From assembly GCA_013399855.1 (NCBI GenBank), contig VXAY01002466.1:14256-78255 (forward strand): DNA of 64,000 nucleotides. The letters are read 5' to 3'. The DNA comes from Oxyruncus cristatus. Lineage: Eukaryota; Chordata; Aves; Passeriformes; Cotingidae. The position numbers and the translations under genes are program-made. Under the pieces are notes generated by a model. It saw nothing but the letters and a program-made list of their open reading frames with translations. It searched no databases and was not told the DNA's origin. Shown here in pieces: positions 11,988 through 25,100 of the stretch; position 1 is the stretch's first letter, and each line of letters begins with the position of its first letter.

Positions 11988-14900
11988 TAATTAGTTTAAT
12001 GTTGGCAGCCTCTTTCACAGAACTGCTGTAACTACTGCACTTTGTATAGACACGTGGCTTTTCTCATGCTTCTCTCTCTTCTTCATTTTTCACCTCTTCA
12101 AATCTACCAGCAAAAATACACATTTTTTCCTACAGTAACACTGTGTTTTGCTGAAAGCAAAGTTTATTACAAAGATTAATGATATTAATTGTACAAAACT
12201 AGTGAGGATTTTGTTCCTTCTTTACCCTGAATAACAGAATGACAGGCTACTTATCTACAGAATCTTGTAGGAATTATTTACATCCTCTCCTGATGCATCT
12301 TACTTATTTCTCCCTCCACTTCCCCCCCCTCCATTTCTCTGAAGCTCTGGACATTGCCATGGCTCCAAGGATGTTGAGCTGCTTGTGCAAGGGTTGCTGT
12401 TTACTTGAATTACTTCCCTGATCCTTAGTTGTGCCATTTAGCTTGTTCATAAACTACTTGCCAGACTTTTGAATCAGCATGCCTTTTCTTTTCTCAAGAT
12501 CATCTGGGAAGTGTTCCATTTAACAAATTTTTTGTCGTAGGGGGGCTGATGATATGTTCAATTTTTCCCTTCCTCAGGAAGTGCACCAGTTTGTGACCTG
12601 AGATCCTTTGTGCAAAAGATATGTGTCTAACTGTCATTTCCAGGCTTTTGGTTGTATGTGTGTGGTAAGCAAGCTATAGAGTCTTCTGAAACTGATCCCT
12701 TATGTAAAATTACTGACCCACGTGATTCTATCCAGCCCTGTTCTCATAGCCCTTCCAAAAGAAGTACCCCCAAGTGAATCTCCTGTGTATGTCAGGTAAT
12801 AATTTTTGGTAAAAAATTTGTTTTCAACTTTTTTATTATCCATTGTCATGGGCTCTCAAAACTGCCTCTCTTGATTAATATGGTCATAAAATTTCACACC
12901 ATAATTAATTCCGTTAATCAGTCTTTTGCAGCTTATTTAGAATGGCTTGCATAATTAGATCTGTGTTCTCTGTAACTGTATTTTGTTAAATAAAAAGAAA
13001 CATGACAGATAATGTATTAATGGAAAATTAACAATTTTTGAATCTTCCATTAAACATTTGTTTTCTAATCAAAGCATATTAGTGCATGCATTTATATTTG
13101 AAAAAATATTTTTGTTGTCTTCATCAGGAACTGTCATAGTCCTGTTACAGGGTTTCAGTGTTTTCTCATTATATTAGAAGCTAGACTATACAAAATATCT
13201 AAAGACAACTGGATTAATAATCATAACCTGAAATAAATTAATGATCACTCAAGATCTGAGATTTATCCTTGATTTATCCAGATATTAATTTAATGGTATT
13301 TTAATGCAATGGTGCATGGGTGCTGTTGAATTAAAAGCTCAAACTCTGCAATGTTGACATTATTTTCTGTGCTGGGGGTTTTTTTTGTGCTTTCAGCATC
13401 TTCACCCTCACTCCAAACCCTTCACATGCATGGCACAATTTCATGGGAGTTTAGAATAGGTGTGTTTTTTTTTAATACAGTGTCCTGTCCTGGAGACCTA
13501 AAAATTAGAAGGTGGTGGCTTGTATATGTTTGAAGTCCTCTGACTAGAAGAGAAGAGAGGAGCACATTGTGATTCAAAGTCACTAGCAAGCCAGCAATAG
13601 CAAGGGAAACATATACATATGCCTGTACATGAAAAGAGCAAAGATGAGGAGATATAACAGAACGGCATGTAAGTGAACAATAAACACAGAAAATCTAAAG
13701 GGACAGAAGAAACCAAAGGAGGCAAAAATTATAAGCAAAACTATATGGTTTGACTAGTGTCCATTTTGTCTTTGGTTTTAGGTTTTTTCTTTTGTACGCG
13801 AGGCAACATAAATGAAAATTATATTAATACTAATCAGAATTTAACCTGCTTTTGTAGGCAATTGCTATGTATAATGAAAATGGGACTCTGTAATTAGGAA
13901 TCAAACTCTTTTTTTAATTATCTTAATGTCACTTTATGCTTCATCTACATGATAGAATATTTCCCAAAAAATCTGTCGCTAGGCAGAGACTTTTTTTGAA
14001 ATTTGAAAGTTAGCTATGCATGATACCGATATATTGACCCAAGATTACTTATGTTTTATTACATAGCAATAACATTGTTTCTCAAAACCAATACTATGTA
14101 CCCCTTACAGAAGGCATGGCATTTTGACATGGAACAAAAGATTTTTATTTTACAATAAGGCTTTTTAAACTGGGAGATGGCAGTGGCAGCTTCACTAGCT
14201 CATGGTTATATGGTAGATTCATCTTATAGTTATGAGCCACAAACACATCCCAGAAACCTTGGTGAGAAGAACTGAGAGGCAAGGGAGTGAATGTACAACT
14301 CCTCAAGGACCCTGTCCTGGGACAGTGCTGGGACTGGGAGCCTGCTGTATCCTGTGATTTCTTTCACACTATCTGGCAATTTGAATGATATAGTAGTCCC
14401 CATGTTAGTGGTGGTCTCCCGCTACTCCTGTGAATTAGCTGGTGGCAAGAGAGCTGTTCATAAGCCACATGTGTCTAAACCCCACACACTGATTGCCCAT
14501 ATATTAAGGATGTGAGCATATAAGGAATTCTGTGTGATGATCTGTGTCAGCAAGAGATAAATTTAACCACAAAGGGATAAATTAGATAAAACTAATGAAA
14601 TACACATTCCAGAATGCAGGCAATTAGCCAAAGATGCATATTTCGACCCTGTAAGGTATGTGATGCCATTTTAAGTAGGTGGGAAAGCAGAAAAGCAGGT
14701 TTGCACATGTTTTTTCTTCTTGGGAACCATTCTGTACTGTCTAGGAACACTGTTTAGATCAGCTAAGCAAGGAAATAACAGTATTTAGTAATCACTGCTT
14801 CATTCAAAGAGATTGAGACTTTTGATTCCAGTGCTTCAGAATCCTGTTTTTAGATGATACTGTGCTGGATGAAATTAAAAGCGTACTGAACAATTTGAAG

Positions 14901-15257
14901 AGTAGTAGGCTATATTAGATCTAGAGTGAATACAACCACCAGAAGAATGTTATTGTTTGCATTTGTGAGTTTTGTTGTAATTTTTTAAGCAGCTTAGTTC
15001 CTTTTTTCATGAAAAGGTTTTCTATTTATTGGAATGTTAGCTGGGAGCAACCACCAGTAGCTTTTGCTTTTCTAAGAGTTGACTGAGCCAACATGCAAAA
15101 TCACCATGTATGGTATGGTGGGTACGTTCATGTACTGCGTGCTCTGTGACCTTACTGGTTCAGAATTTAGCTCAGATGTCTTTTTCAAGTAAAATAAATA
15201 TGACAAACTGAACACCCCTCCTAACAACACTCTTTAAAGGAATGCGCATATATCTAT
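11988..15257. other. Unique AT-rich DNA, nothing recognised
   Basis: No gene or transposon was recognised. The interval 12880-13110 is strongly AT-rich with several homeodomain-like TAAT cores, and its appearance is compatible with a conserved non-coding element. Without cross-species alignment that is only an impression. Open frames here are short (under 80 codons) and featureless. Confidence 0.4.
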
Positions 15258-15433
15258 ACACACACACACACTTTATATTTATATTTATATTTATATTTAT
15301 ATTTATATTTATATTTATATTTATATTTATATTTATATTTATATTTATATTTATATTTATATTTATACTTANNNNNNTTATATTTATATTTATATTTATT
15401 TATGTTTATTTATATTTATATGTGTGTGTGTGT
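15258..15433. repeat. Compound microsatellite (CA)n-(ATTTAT)n-(TG)n with a 6-N gap
   Basis: A (CA)7 run (15258-15271) leads into about 150 bases of hexanucleotide ATTTAT (TTTATA) array, broken by six Ns at 15372-15377, and ends in a (TG)6-7 run (15421-15433). The CA and TG runs are reverse complements of each other, so the flanks can pair across the AT-rich array. The array translates as alternating Phe-Ile, which explains an apparent open frame with no biological meaning. The Ns indicate the assembler did not resolve the array length. Confidence 0.95.
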
Positions 15434-16079
15434 TTAAAAATTCTGATACAGGCAGAGTGAGTCTTAAGAATACTTTTTTCTGTAAATGTATATATATAAT
15501 GTGCAAACTTAGATGGTACTAATCATTTTACGTCTATGAAAAATAGCTTGATATTAAAGGATATGCAAAATAAAGCTTGGTTATAAAAGGGGATAAAGCA
15601 TTTTTCTTATTAAGTTTTAGGTAAAACTTTTGGTTTCTTGCCTCTAGCTGGGGGAAATATAATTTCCAGGTGTCAAAGTTGTCTAACACTCTATGAATAT
15701 TCATTTTAATGTTATTTAATGATATGGTGACCAGCAGTCACTTCTATGGAAGACTTACGGCATAAAAAAATACAGATTTATTTAAAAAGTGGTAAACAGC
15801 TCTTTTCATCAGTGTGGCAGTTACAATATGTGATTCCGATATTTTAATCTCTGGGACATTGCAGAGACAATCAATAAACAGGTGTATGAAGGTTATTTAA
15901 TTTTCATATGTCCTATATTCCCAAAAGGATAGGACTGCTACAATAATGGTGGATAGGATAGTTCTTGTAATACTATATCATCCTATGTTTGATCTGCATG
16001 TGCTCTACGTTACTACTTTTGAAGAACATTAAAGGCCCTCCTGATTCTCATGTGAACTTAATGCTGTCTGGGGAATGAA
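15434..16079. other. Unique AT-rich DNA, nothing recognised
   Basis: Short AT-rich interval between the compound microsatellite and the next CR1. No coding or repeat homology was recognised. Confidence 0.5.
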
Positions 16080-16568
16080 GGGATTGAGAACAGGCCTGTA
16101 AAGAAGGACTTGGGAGTGCTGATGGATGAAAAATTGGATATGACCAGGCAATGTGTGCTTGCAGCCCAGAAAGCCAATTGTATCCTGGGCTGGATCAAAC
16201 GAAGTGTGGCCAGCAAGTCAAGAGAGAGTCTGTCAAAAGAGACAGACTTTTTAGCAGGGCCTGATGTGATAGGACAGGGGGTAATGATTTTAAACTGGAA
16301 GAGGGGACATTCAGACTAGATACAAGGAAGAAATTCTTTACAACAAAGGTGGTGAGACAGTGGAATAGGTTGCCCAGAGAAGTGGATGATTCATCTCTGA
16401 AAGTGTTCAAGGCCAGGTTGGATGGGGCTTTAAGTAACCTGGTTAAGTTGAAGATGTCCCTTCTCGCTGCAGTGGCCTTGCACTAGATGACTTTTATAGA
16501 TCCCTTCCAATCCAGACTGTTCTCTGATTCTGTAATTCTATGGTTGATTTCATGATTCTGTGATTCTG
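16080..16568 (+). mobile_element. CR1 LINE 3' end with internal deletion
   Basis: Sense CR1 C-terminal RT region and 3' UTR. The left part encodes the [23 protein letters not shown] stretch and the [19 protein letters not shown] tract (16107-16230). The sequence then jumps at about 16232-16245 directly to the later segment beginning 'gagacagactttttagcagg'. A central portion of the RT C-terminus is thus deleted. It continues through the 'tggaataggttgcccagaga' block to the CR1 3' terminus and a degenerate ATTCT(A/G)TG octamer tail at 16530-16568. The 3' UTR ('ttgaagatgtccct') matches the CR1-B/F style from memory. Dead copy. Confidence 0.9.
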
Positions 16569-19500
16569 AATGAAAAATAGGAAAAAAATAAAATTATTTG
16601 TCCAATGCAAATATGTGACCAGAGTTGGCAGGAGGAAGAAATAATGGTTAAAACCTCCGTTGAAAGTCGCTATCTATCTGAACATACAGGGAGTTGAGAG
16701 AGAGGTAGTGTCAACTGACCACATGAAATTCCTTCCATGTATTTTAGTTGTCAACTGTAAGATAGCTTGATGAGGAATGTCTTTGGATTAGATAAAAGGG
16801 TGAAAAAGAGCTATTTTAATATCTTCAGGTTTGTGTTCAAGTCTGTGTCTTGACAACGATGGATAGAAAACTTTTCAGTGTGATCTCCATTGCTTTTCCA
16901 GTGCAAGCAAATGTAGGGGGGCCCATAAAGATACAGTAGATTTGTTCAAGGACCAGGTGTGGAAGCAGCACCACTATTTGACTGTTCTCTTTGACAGATG
17001 ACTTGAATTGAAGACGTGTCTGGAGCAAATATTACCTCATAACATATTTGGCACCAACACAATTGGAACGCTTATAAAGGAAAATAGTAATGTGCTAAAA
17101 TATGAAAAGGAAAAAAAAATATTGTTTCCTCCATCCAAAATTCACATTTTGTCCATTATTGCAGCATAGATTGTCTGTTGGGGGAGTAGCTTATTTTATT
17201 CACTACTCTGTGTATGAAAATAGGTGATGCTTCCTGGATAAGGTATGCCTGGACATCTCAAAACACTTGAACAGTTTCTTCTTATGTGATAATATGCAGT
17301 CTTACTAATGATTGAAGGTTAGCAAGGAGGTCACACTGTGATTTTGTGTGCTAGCGTATCAAGCCAACACCTTCTTCCTGTTTTTTCAGACCTAATTACC
17401 TGTAAGCTACCAGTGAGCCAGTAGCAAGCTGTATTTAGAGCAATTTCTGTAGTAACACCTGGTAAGATCAGGGCCTACCAGCTCCAAAATGCATGACAGT
17501 TGAGCCCACCCAGCAGTCTGCTTTCAATTTTCTCACGAGCATTCCTGGTTTTGCTGTTCAGCCTTTGGGAACGTTATAGACCAGTTTTCCTTTTCTTCTC
17601 TAAAACAAATGTCAGCAGAGTCAAGATCCATAAACTCACTGTTGAAAAGTGAAAACAAGTGCTGACTTAGCCACAGGGAGTTGGAACCAGGTTGCTCCCA
17701 TAACAGGTTTGCGTAGAAATAACTGCCATGATAGCTGGGAGGATCTTGTAAGTTTGCTTTTTATTGAAATTTCCATATGGGCATCTGGCATTGTGCTTTT
17801 GCATCATTGCTTGAATTACACGGGCTGCGCAAACTGTTTTGGGACACCAAACAGTAATGCTTGTTGAGACCATTCACTCATTGGAGTGGCGTTGAATCAG
17901 TGTTGTCTGGTGTTAGCCACTGCGCCCCTGTGGTGTTCACTTCTGGGAACTGTGCTGATACGAGTACAAACTGGCAGGTGCAGACAAACTCTTTCTGGCT
18001 TGTATTTCTCCTGATCACATTCTGAAGGTGAAATCAGAGCTATTCTTTGCTTTTTGAGAGTTGCATAACTGAATTAGGTAGGGTTAGCTCCCTTGAAGAC
18101 ATGCGATGTGCTGCTTACATCATCTCTGCAGTGAGAAATAAATCCAGCAAACAAGACTGGTTTCATTAGCCTTAACTTTATAAATTTTCCACACTAGGCA
18201 GTTATCTAGTTAACATATGGATTGTACAATAGATGATCCCAATATGACTATGCTGTAAGCCACTTGAGGGATTCAGCTGCTGTGATCAATCACAAGAGCA
18301 TTTGCTCTAGGGCCATATGTTATTATTTATAATATATACTGTTTATACTTCATGAAATTCCCTTATCACTCCTTATTTCCTAAAATCAATTTATTGAAAG
18401 AAGGAGCCAAAAGATTTATCATTTTTATAGTAAAATATCTGACTTCACCTGCCAGAAGTAGCCAAATTGATTTTTAACGTCTGTTAATGATTTAACTTTC
18501 CCTTTTTACTGACGTCAGTAGAAGGGTGTTACCACTCCCAGTCCTCAGTGAAAGGGTATTTTCATTTTACAGAAAAATATACTGCTTGTCTCTGCATTTA
18601 TATCTGCATAATGTATACTTCACTTTAATTTCTTGCCAGTAAAATGTTTAAACTTTGGGCAGAACCTAGATTATAGGAAAACTGGAGACTCTAAATGTCA
18701 TGCTGGGCAAGAGGGCATAGAAAGGGGCTTTTTAAAATTATTCATATCTTATATTTACTCCTCTTCTTCTCTTTATTATGAATACATAACTGAAGACATT
18801 ACTTTGGTTTGCTTTCTTATAAATCTTCTGGTTACCTTTAAGTGATACTCAGATGAAGTACTGATTAAGTTAAGCCCCAAGGAGTGCGTGTGTGCATATG
18901 CATTTTTAGAATAAAACACATTTCAAAAGGAATAGAAGTCATTAATCAATGCTGTCTTAGGCCTCATGATATATAACATAAACACAGATACTATTTTCTT
19001 CATTTCACAGGAAAAAACATTTTCTTAAAGCAATGATTAGCATCATGTTCTGTGTAAGGCCTGTACGGATTTTAGTCTTAATTGTCCTTATGTGACAGAT
19101 TTTCTTTGTTCAAATGTATTTTCCACTCTTATTAAAAGGTTGATATAAATGCCTAACCTTGATTATAAGTGGATGAGAGATTACTTTGTATGTAATATCA
19201 GTTAAATCAAATGCGTCTTTATTTACACGTTCTTCACAAAAAATGAGTTAGCCAGAGGTTCCTATCTATCATATTTTCATTTTTTACCTAATGTCTTTTT
19301 GTCAAAAACATTTTATATAAATTTTAAAACTTTGGTTTGCCAATACTTTTATTTTGAGGGCTTTCCATATGCAGAATGGTTCTCTTATTTCATGGTAAGA
19401 GAAGGAAGAGCACCCATTACAGAGTAGCCAGAGGGATGAGAAAGATGTGCACTATGAGGAGTTTGAAATCTCTTTCTCCTGTTCTTCATTTGTAAGCTGT

Positions 19501-22500
19501 CACTGATAACTGCCATTGCAAAGTCATGGTATGGTTCTTTGTTGCTGAAGAAGGAAACTGTGATGGAAAGGCCATTCATGTTGGTTAATTCTTGAACAGG
19601 GAAAGAACTTTTTAGGCTCCCTGTTATGTCAGAATCGTTTATGCACCTTATGGAACATGTGAATTTTTTTCTGAAAGTGCCTCTTTTGCTCTGTTCAGTA
19701 TATGGTAAGCTTAGGAATACTGCCTTCCTAATTTAGTACATGTAGGTCAACATCTGGCATCTTTGCAATTAACCACTCTAAATCTGTGGCCTGGTGGCAG
19801 CTTGTGAGGCCACAGGCTGGTGCAGAAGGCACTGAGCTGTTTTTAAGCATCGCAGGAATCTGATCTATTTAAACTTCAAATGATCATGTTTTGAGGTTTT
19901 TTTCTGATAGGAAAAAAAAATATTCTGAAATTTTTGAGCTAACCATTGGCATGAACTGTAATCTTTAATACCTTGTTGTATTACCTGTTGTATTAATTCC
20001 TCAGAAGGGAAAGGTTCTTAACTCACACTCACTTTGAAGTCTCAAATCAGATTCAGTCATTAAAAAAGAAAAAAATTGCTGTGTCTGAATTCTGAATAGT
20101 AGTCAGTTCTCACTAAGGCTTACTTAAAGTCATGTTTTAACCTGTTAAAATTGTATTATCGAAAACATTATTTTTAAGGTCTGTCTGAAGAACCTAGCCT
20201 TTTTGACTATTTTGCTCTGGGCAAAAGTGAAATGTTGCATTCTTCAAATCCACTTGCTATAACTTGAAGAGTGGTAAGCAGTTATTGGTCAAGATAATAT
20301 TGATATTTTAAATTGTTTTTATTAAAAATGATTATATTAAAATTAGGCACAGCATAACGTCCTTTTCTTCCCCTTCCTTTCCCTCTCCACTGTCTGAGAA
20401 GATCACTCTTCAAGCAGAAGAAATAATTTTTTGAGATTATCTTCCGGAGACTGACCATTTCAGTAGTCCCTTTACACAGATGGATACCTGTGTTAATGGT
20501 GATACTAATTTTTCAACCTCAGGAGAAGACTATCCTTATTTTCTCAAGGTCTTTCTTACACCAGGTTAGCAATAGCTGGAGTAGTTCGTTACCTACTCTA
20601 ACAAGAGCATAGATAGTTACAGCCATATAATTCCATTTTTCTCCAATAGAAACCACATTCCATGGGCTGAGTATATGAATGAGCTTGCATGTGGTGAGAT
20701 TACTGACCATGACAGGAACTTATACCAGAGGGAAAGAAATCCCAAGGACAGTAGCAGTTCATAAAATATGGTGTGTATACCATGTCTAAGGGATTTCAAA
20801 CCTGGGAGGAAGCACGAGAACATAACCAGGAGCCTTTAAATAGGGGGAATAGGTATGACAGACATACGAACATACTTTTCTCTTCATTAGCAAGTCAGGT
20901 AACTGGCAGGAATTGGAGAACAAGGGAAGATTGGTAGAGACAGGTCATAGGCAGTTTAATTATTTATGGATTTATGTGGAGAAGCAACTTCACATGGGCA
21001 GGACACATATCTCTGAGGGTGATGAATGTGTGGTTCAGTCAAATCAAATGCTAAATTTCCTTACCCCTTGGAATCCGTACAGCTTCCCTTTGATTACATA
21101 GCTAGCGTATACCATTTTTTCATCAAGTATGTTTGCCCATACAGTGAGCAAATCTGTGCAATGTAACTATATCACTCCAGAAAATTGATTTCAAACGTGT
21201 CCATAGGTGGGAGAAACACTATAAAAAGTACACTTCGGGGCCCACTGAAGTACCGTTGAGAGTCTTGGCTAGCAATGTAGCAGCCTTTTCATTTGTTTGC
21301 CTAATTGGGATAAATACTCTTTCAGGGAGGTAACAGAACTGATAACAGAAAGCTTAGCACCATGGAAAAAATTGCAGAGAAAAATGACTTGGTTTAGTAA
21401 TTGATGCAGGATGAAGAATGCATGGTTCACATAAGATCATAGTAAAAAGCATGAACTGCAAAAAGTTATCTGGGAAATAGTTGTATTCCACTTGTTCTGT
21501 ACTTAAAATGGCTTTCACAAGACATGAATTGATGCAAAGAACTTAATGAGGTTCTCAATTTTTTTTTCAAAATGAAAACAAAGGACTGGTGATACAAGCT
21601 GACAAAATTCATTATTCAAATCAGAACCACGTCCTCAACTTTCTGCTAGCAGTTAGCTGTGAGGAAAAGTGTGAGTAGACCATTTGTATAATCTACTGCA
21701 AGTACAAAACTGGGCCTATAAAATAGACTGACTTGTGTTACTCTTTGATTTTTTAATTTGGTACTTGTTTGACAGTTCTTACTATTGACAGTAGAAAAAC
21801 ATACCCTAGCCTTCTGAAGCATGGGAGGTGTACTGTGTGTTGCAGTTCTTATGAACAGAGCATGAAATCTCCATTGGCTAAAGGGCGACAAGTCACTACA
21901 AGCAGGAGTCAGAAAGTTAAGAATGCAGCAATCTTTTAACACAGAGAAGTAATAATATTATGTTTTCTTACCTGTAGTAATCAACCATTTGTTGCAACAT
22001 TTTGATGGAGGTTCTAATTGTCCTTTACTGCATGTGTCATTTGGTAACAGAAGGTGAAAATGGAAGCAAAAGTTGAGTTAATTGAAGGTCTTTTTTTTTT
22101 TTGGTAGAACATCCATGACACCAATGTACACACTTTAATCACAAGTTAGCAATGTAGGAGTGTTCTTCTCTCAGGGATTGGATGCAAGCTTTGAAGAAGC
22201 CTGACTCTTTTGAAGACCTAAATGGAATTTGACATCCAACCTGAGTTCTGTAAAAACCTACCTTACAAACTGCAATTAATACCCCACACAAGCAAGTGGA
22301 TAAACCAGAATAGGCTTACTAAATTTAAAAAAAAATTAAAAAATTTAGAAAGATTAAAAAGATACAAGATGTCAAAATTTTATTTTCAGAGGCAAACATT
22401 TTTTACTAAGAATCAATGAGTTCTGGAAACATAGATGAATATGAGCATTTTACAAAACAACTTTTTGGTTAGGTTAGGCATTTTAAGGCAATATGGATAA

Positions 22501-22674
22501 GACTGTGAATCGTTTATATAGTGCAAATATTTTTTTCAGGCTAATCCCATTTTTTTATTTTTTCTTTAGGAACTCATTAGTTATTCCATTGAATTATGCC
22601 AAAGTCCTTCTCAATCCAGCATTTCCTTAAGTTTTCCTCATATTACACCCACCTTATTCCATTCAGATCAGTAG
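16569..22674. other. Unique AT-rich DNA, nothing recognised
   Basis: About 6 kb without a recognised gene, RNA or transposon. Open frames (the longest is 98 codons, 21646-21942 minus) are not family-like. Homopolymer T runs lie near 22090-22101. This may be intronic or intergenic. Confidence 0.4.
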
Positions 22675-23140
22675 TGTTGCCTAAAGAGAGAGCACGGAGA
22701 AAAAGACTCCAGGCTGTTTTAGTGTATAGGATAAGATAAAGACAGTAGGTCCTTTAACCAGCCTCCAGGCCCAGGGAGTACACATAACGCGTGCGCGCCC
22801 CGACAGTGGTTCTATGATTTTATAATAAGGTCCATCCAACCCCAGATCTGTCCACCCCCAGTTCTGCCCCCCGACACGCCCCTTCGGGAGTTGGGTCTGG
22901 AGGCGTTTGGGACCCCTTCTTCCTCATCCTCATCTTCTTCGCAGCACATACAGTCCTTGGAGCTCCTCCAAAGTTCTGGGCTTGAAGGTCGCTCTGTCTG
23001 TGTGATATATAGGGTGCTTTTCTACNTATTATGCTTCAGGGTAGGGGCTATAATACAGCTACATTAAAATCTACATTTACTACACAACTACTTCTAAAAT
23101 CTACAAAAGTTAAAAAAATCCAGAAAGCTCTGAGGCATCA
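22675..23140 (-). mobile_element. Retroviral 3' LTR, minus orientation
   Basis: About 466 bp bounded by imperfect inverted termini. On the minus strand it starts TGATGCC (at 23140) and ends GGCAACA (at 22675), which pair 6 of 7. Immediately upstream in element sense is a purine-rich polypurine tract, which is what precedes a 3' LTR. A TATA-like TTATTATAAAA lies at 22817-22828 on the minus strand. The LTR is GC-richer than its surroundings and keeps CpG sites ('cgcgtgcgcgccccg', near 22788-22802). One N is present at 23026. No second matching LTR copy was found in the window, so a target-site duplication could not be tested. Confidence 0.7.
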
Positions 23141-23153
23141 GTCCCCCCTTTAG
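23141..23153 (-). other. Polypurine tract of the endogenous retrovirus
   Basis: Minus-strand TAAAGGGGGGAC abuts the LTR start TGATGCC. A purine run with six G directly before a TG-starting LTR is the classical plus-strand priming site of reverse transcription. It fixes the orientation (minus) and the LTR boundary. Confidence 0.7.
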
Positions 23154-23513
23154 AGATGGACAAAACTCAGTCTTGTTCAATCTCTACCGGTTATACTTAG
23201 CATTATACCAAAGGGATGACCAACACCTACAGCACTGGGTCATGTAATGGGCTATTACACAAACTATGACCTATCTACTAACTATGTACATCACTAATAC
23301 AAACAGTTGTTTTATCCAGGTCCAGTTTGGTAACCATGAAGTTAGTTTATAGAAGGTATCTCTGTAAACCTAATGACACATTCTCAGGAATCATCCAGTG
23401 GAGAACTTAAACTTTTTGCCAAATTTCAGCCGAATCCATAGTGCAAATCCAGCACTCGCTTTCATGAAAAATATTGGATGCATTTTTACTAAAACCAAAT
23501 GTAAATTTTGGTT

Positions 23514-23750
23514 TTAAACCCAATCCATAGTTACCACTGGTATTAGACAATACACACAGAAAAATAGTTTAAACATCATTTTAACAGTTTGTAACAGTCT
23601 CTGTTGTTCCACTTGTCTCAGGAACAGAGGCTTTCTTCTCTCTGGGTAGTGAATCCAGGGTTCTTTGCCAACAGCTCTGACCACGATGGAGATGGTCAGC
23701 AGAACTTGAAACAGTTCTTTCCATTTGGCTTGCAGGGGTTTCAGTCCCAC
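23514..23750 (-). pseudogene. Retroviral integrase C-terminus plus start of envelope, remnant
   Basis: A 78-codon open stretch. Residues about 2-40 resemble the C-terminal GPY/F-type domain of gammaretrovirus-like integrases: a lysine-rich start with a PLQAKWK motif, the LFQVLLT core, a VVRAVGK turn, then PWIHY close to the end of pol. Residues about 58-75 form a hydrophobic segment (MFKLFFCVYCLIPVV) placed where an envelope signal peptide would begin. A Cys-Trp-Ile-Cys-Thr motif can be read shortly downstream (near 23447) in another frame, as expected for an envelope N-terminus, but the frame is broken. Similarity is judged by eye against family knowledge. This is non-functional debris. Confidence 0.5.
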
Positions 23751-23873
23751 TCTTTAACATAGGCTCAGTTTGTGGGCTGGAACAGGAGTGTCCAGTCCCA
23801 GAGGTCTAGATGACACAATGAATCTCTACAGTTGCTGCAAAGCAGAGTCTAAACCATTAAACTATTTTGCAGA

Positions 23874-24119
23874 TTAACCTTCCCTTATGTGAGTAGGGAT
23901 CATGTTGTTTTTCTGTCTTGGATTGTATGTTGATCTTTTAAAAAGGCCATATGCAGGACCTGAAGCGACATCATATATGTTTCTTGACAAACCCTGTTTG
24001 CTTCTGCTTTGTGAGTTGATGAAGTGTGACTCTCCGTCGGATGACAGTCTCACAGGAAACCCAAATCTTGGAATTCCTGCATGTTGACTGTGTGAGAAGA
24101 ACTTGAGCTTTTGTAACAT
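23874..24119 (-). pseudogene. Possible retroviral integrase core fragment
   Basis: An 81-codon frame in which residues 15-33 (GIPRFGFPVRLSSDGESHF, 24021-24077) resemble the integrase catalytic-core stretch around the second aspartate of the D,D-35-E triad: proline-(R/K)-phenylalanine-glycine, then serine-aspartate-glycine-x-x-histidine/proline-phenylalanine. The downstream glutamate region is not recognisable in the same frame, so a frameshift or small deletion probably follows. Its position, about 270 bases upstream of the integrase C-terminus fragment in the same orientation, supports the reading. It could still be a coincidental match. Confidence 0.4.
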
Positions 24120-24668
24120 AAAGTGATTAACTGCCAGTCACAGATCTATAGGCCAATTAGGAGCATACCAGAAGCAGGCTGTGTCTGAATGCAACACCAG
24201 ACAGCACCCTGGCAGTGCCAATAGCTCATCACAGGGAGCTTGCACTCTCCAGACAGATTCCAGACCTTACTGGCGGACAGGCAATCCTGGCACAGTCTTC
24301 CACAGACTGCAGTCAATCATCTTTACCTCATGGAGTGGTAGTGCAGATACCTCTTGCCTCCATGGATAAAAGCATGCTCATGTATTGGGTTAGGTGCACT
24401 CGTGTATGTGCCTGTATGTGTTATGTGAACACCAACAGAACAGCTGTATTACAATAAAGCCAGGAAGCAATCTAAGCAAAACATTTAAGCTATCTAAACA
24501 AATCATCCCACTAGTGATGTTACCAGTTTGTTTCAAAGATTGTAGGCAAGATGCAAGTCAGGTCTCAGGGTCTCGTGGGAGGGTCCACAGAACCAGTGCT
24601 GTTGCAGTGCTGCGGGCACCTTCTCACCCCACTTTCCCTCCTAACACAGGACTCTTCTTCTGTGAAAC

Positions 24669-25100
24669 TCAGCATTCACACACTCCTAGATGACACTGGA
24701 TAACAAAACATTTTAGAGGCATAAGGTAGATAAATTTGATCTCACAATCATAAGAAATCCTGTATGGATTTCCCCACCAAACCATCCCTTCAGGAGCAAT
24801 CCCTTTCACAAGCTGCAGTAGCCAAAGAGACGCAGATATTCCAAGACATGTTTGCAAAATGTTGTTAAACTGCTGGAATGGAACATATACAAATATGAAC
24901 ATCGCAAACTTTAAAGCAACCAGTGTAGCAAAAGCAATATTAACTTTCAATTCTGCTGTAATTAACAGTAAGGGAAGCCTAAAAGCAAAGTAGGATAGAA
25001 GATAAAAACCCCAAATACAATAGTCATGGCACTGTCTGGTGGTCTGACAGTATTTTTCAAATTGCAGTCTGATTCTTATATTACCACCTTTGGAGATCAT
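24669..25100 (-). other. Unassigned 143-codon open frame within the retroviral region
   Basis: The frame encodes a product with two or three hydrophobic segments (about residues 30-49 and 54-76) and a tryptophan-rich region near residue 93-116. No reverse-transcriptase, protease or envelope transmembrane-subunit motif (such as the CX6CC loop) is recognisable. In a decayed minus-strand retrovirus it may be a chance frame. I do not assign a function. Confidence 0.2.

Noticed and set aside
12880..13110. AT-rich stretch resembling a conserved non-coding element
   Set aside because: Conservation cannot be judged from one sequence, and TAAT cores are frequent in such composition.
15242..15460. 72-codon frame of repeated Phe-Ile
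   Set aside because: Direct translation of the ATTTAT microsatellite, including the N patch.
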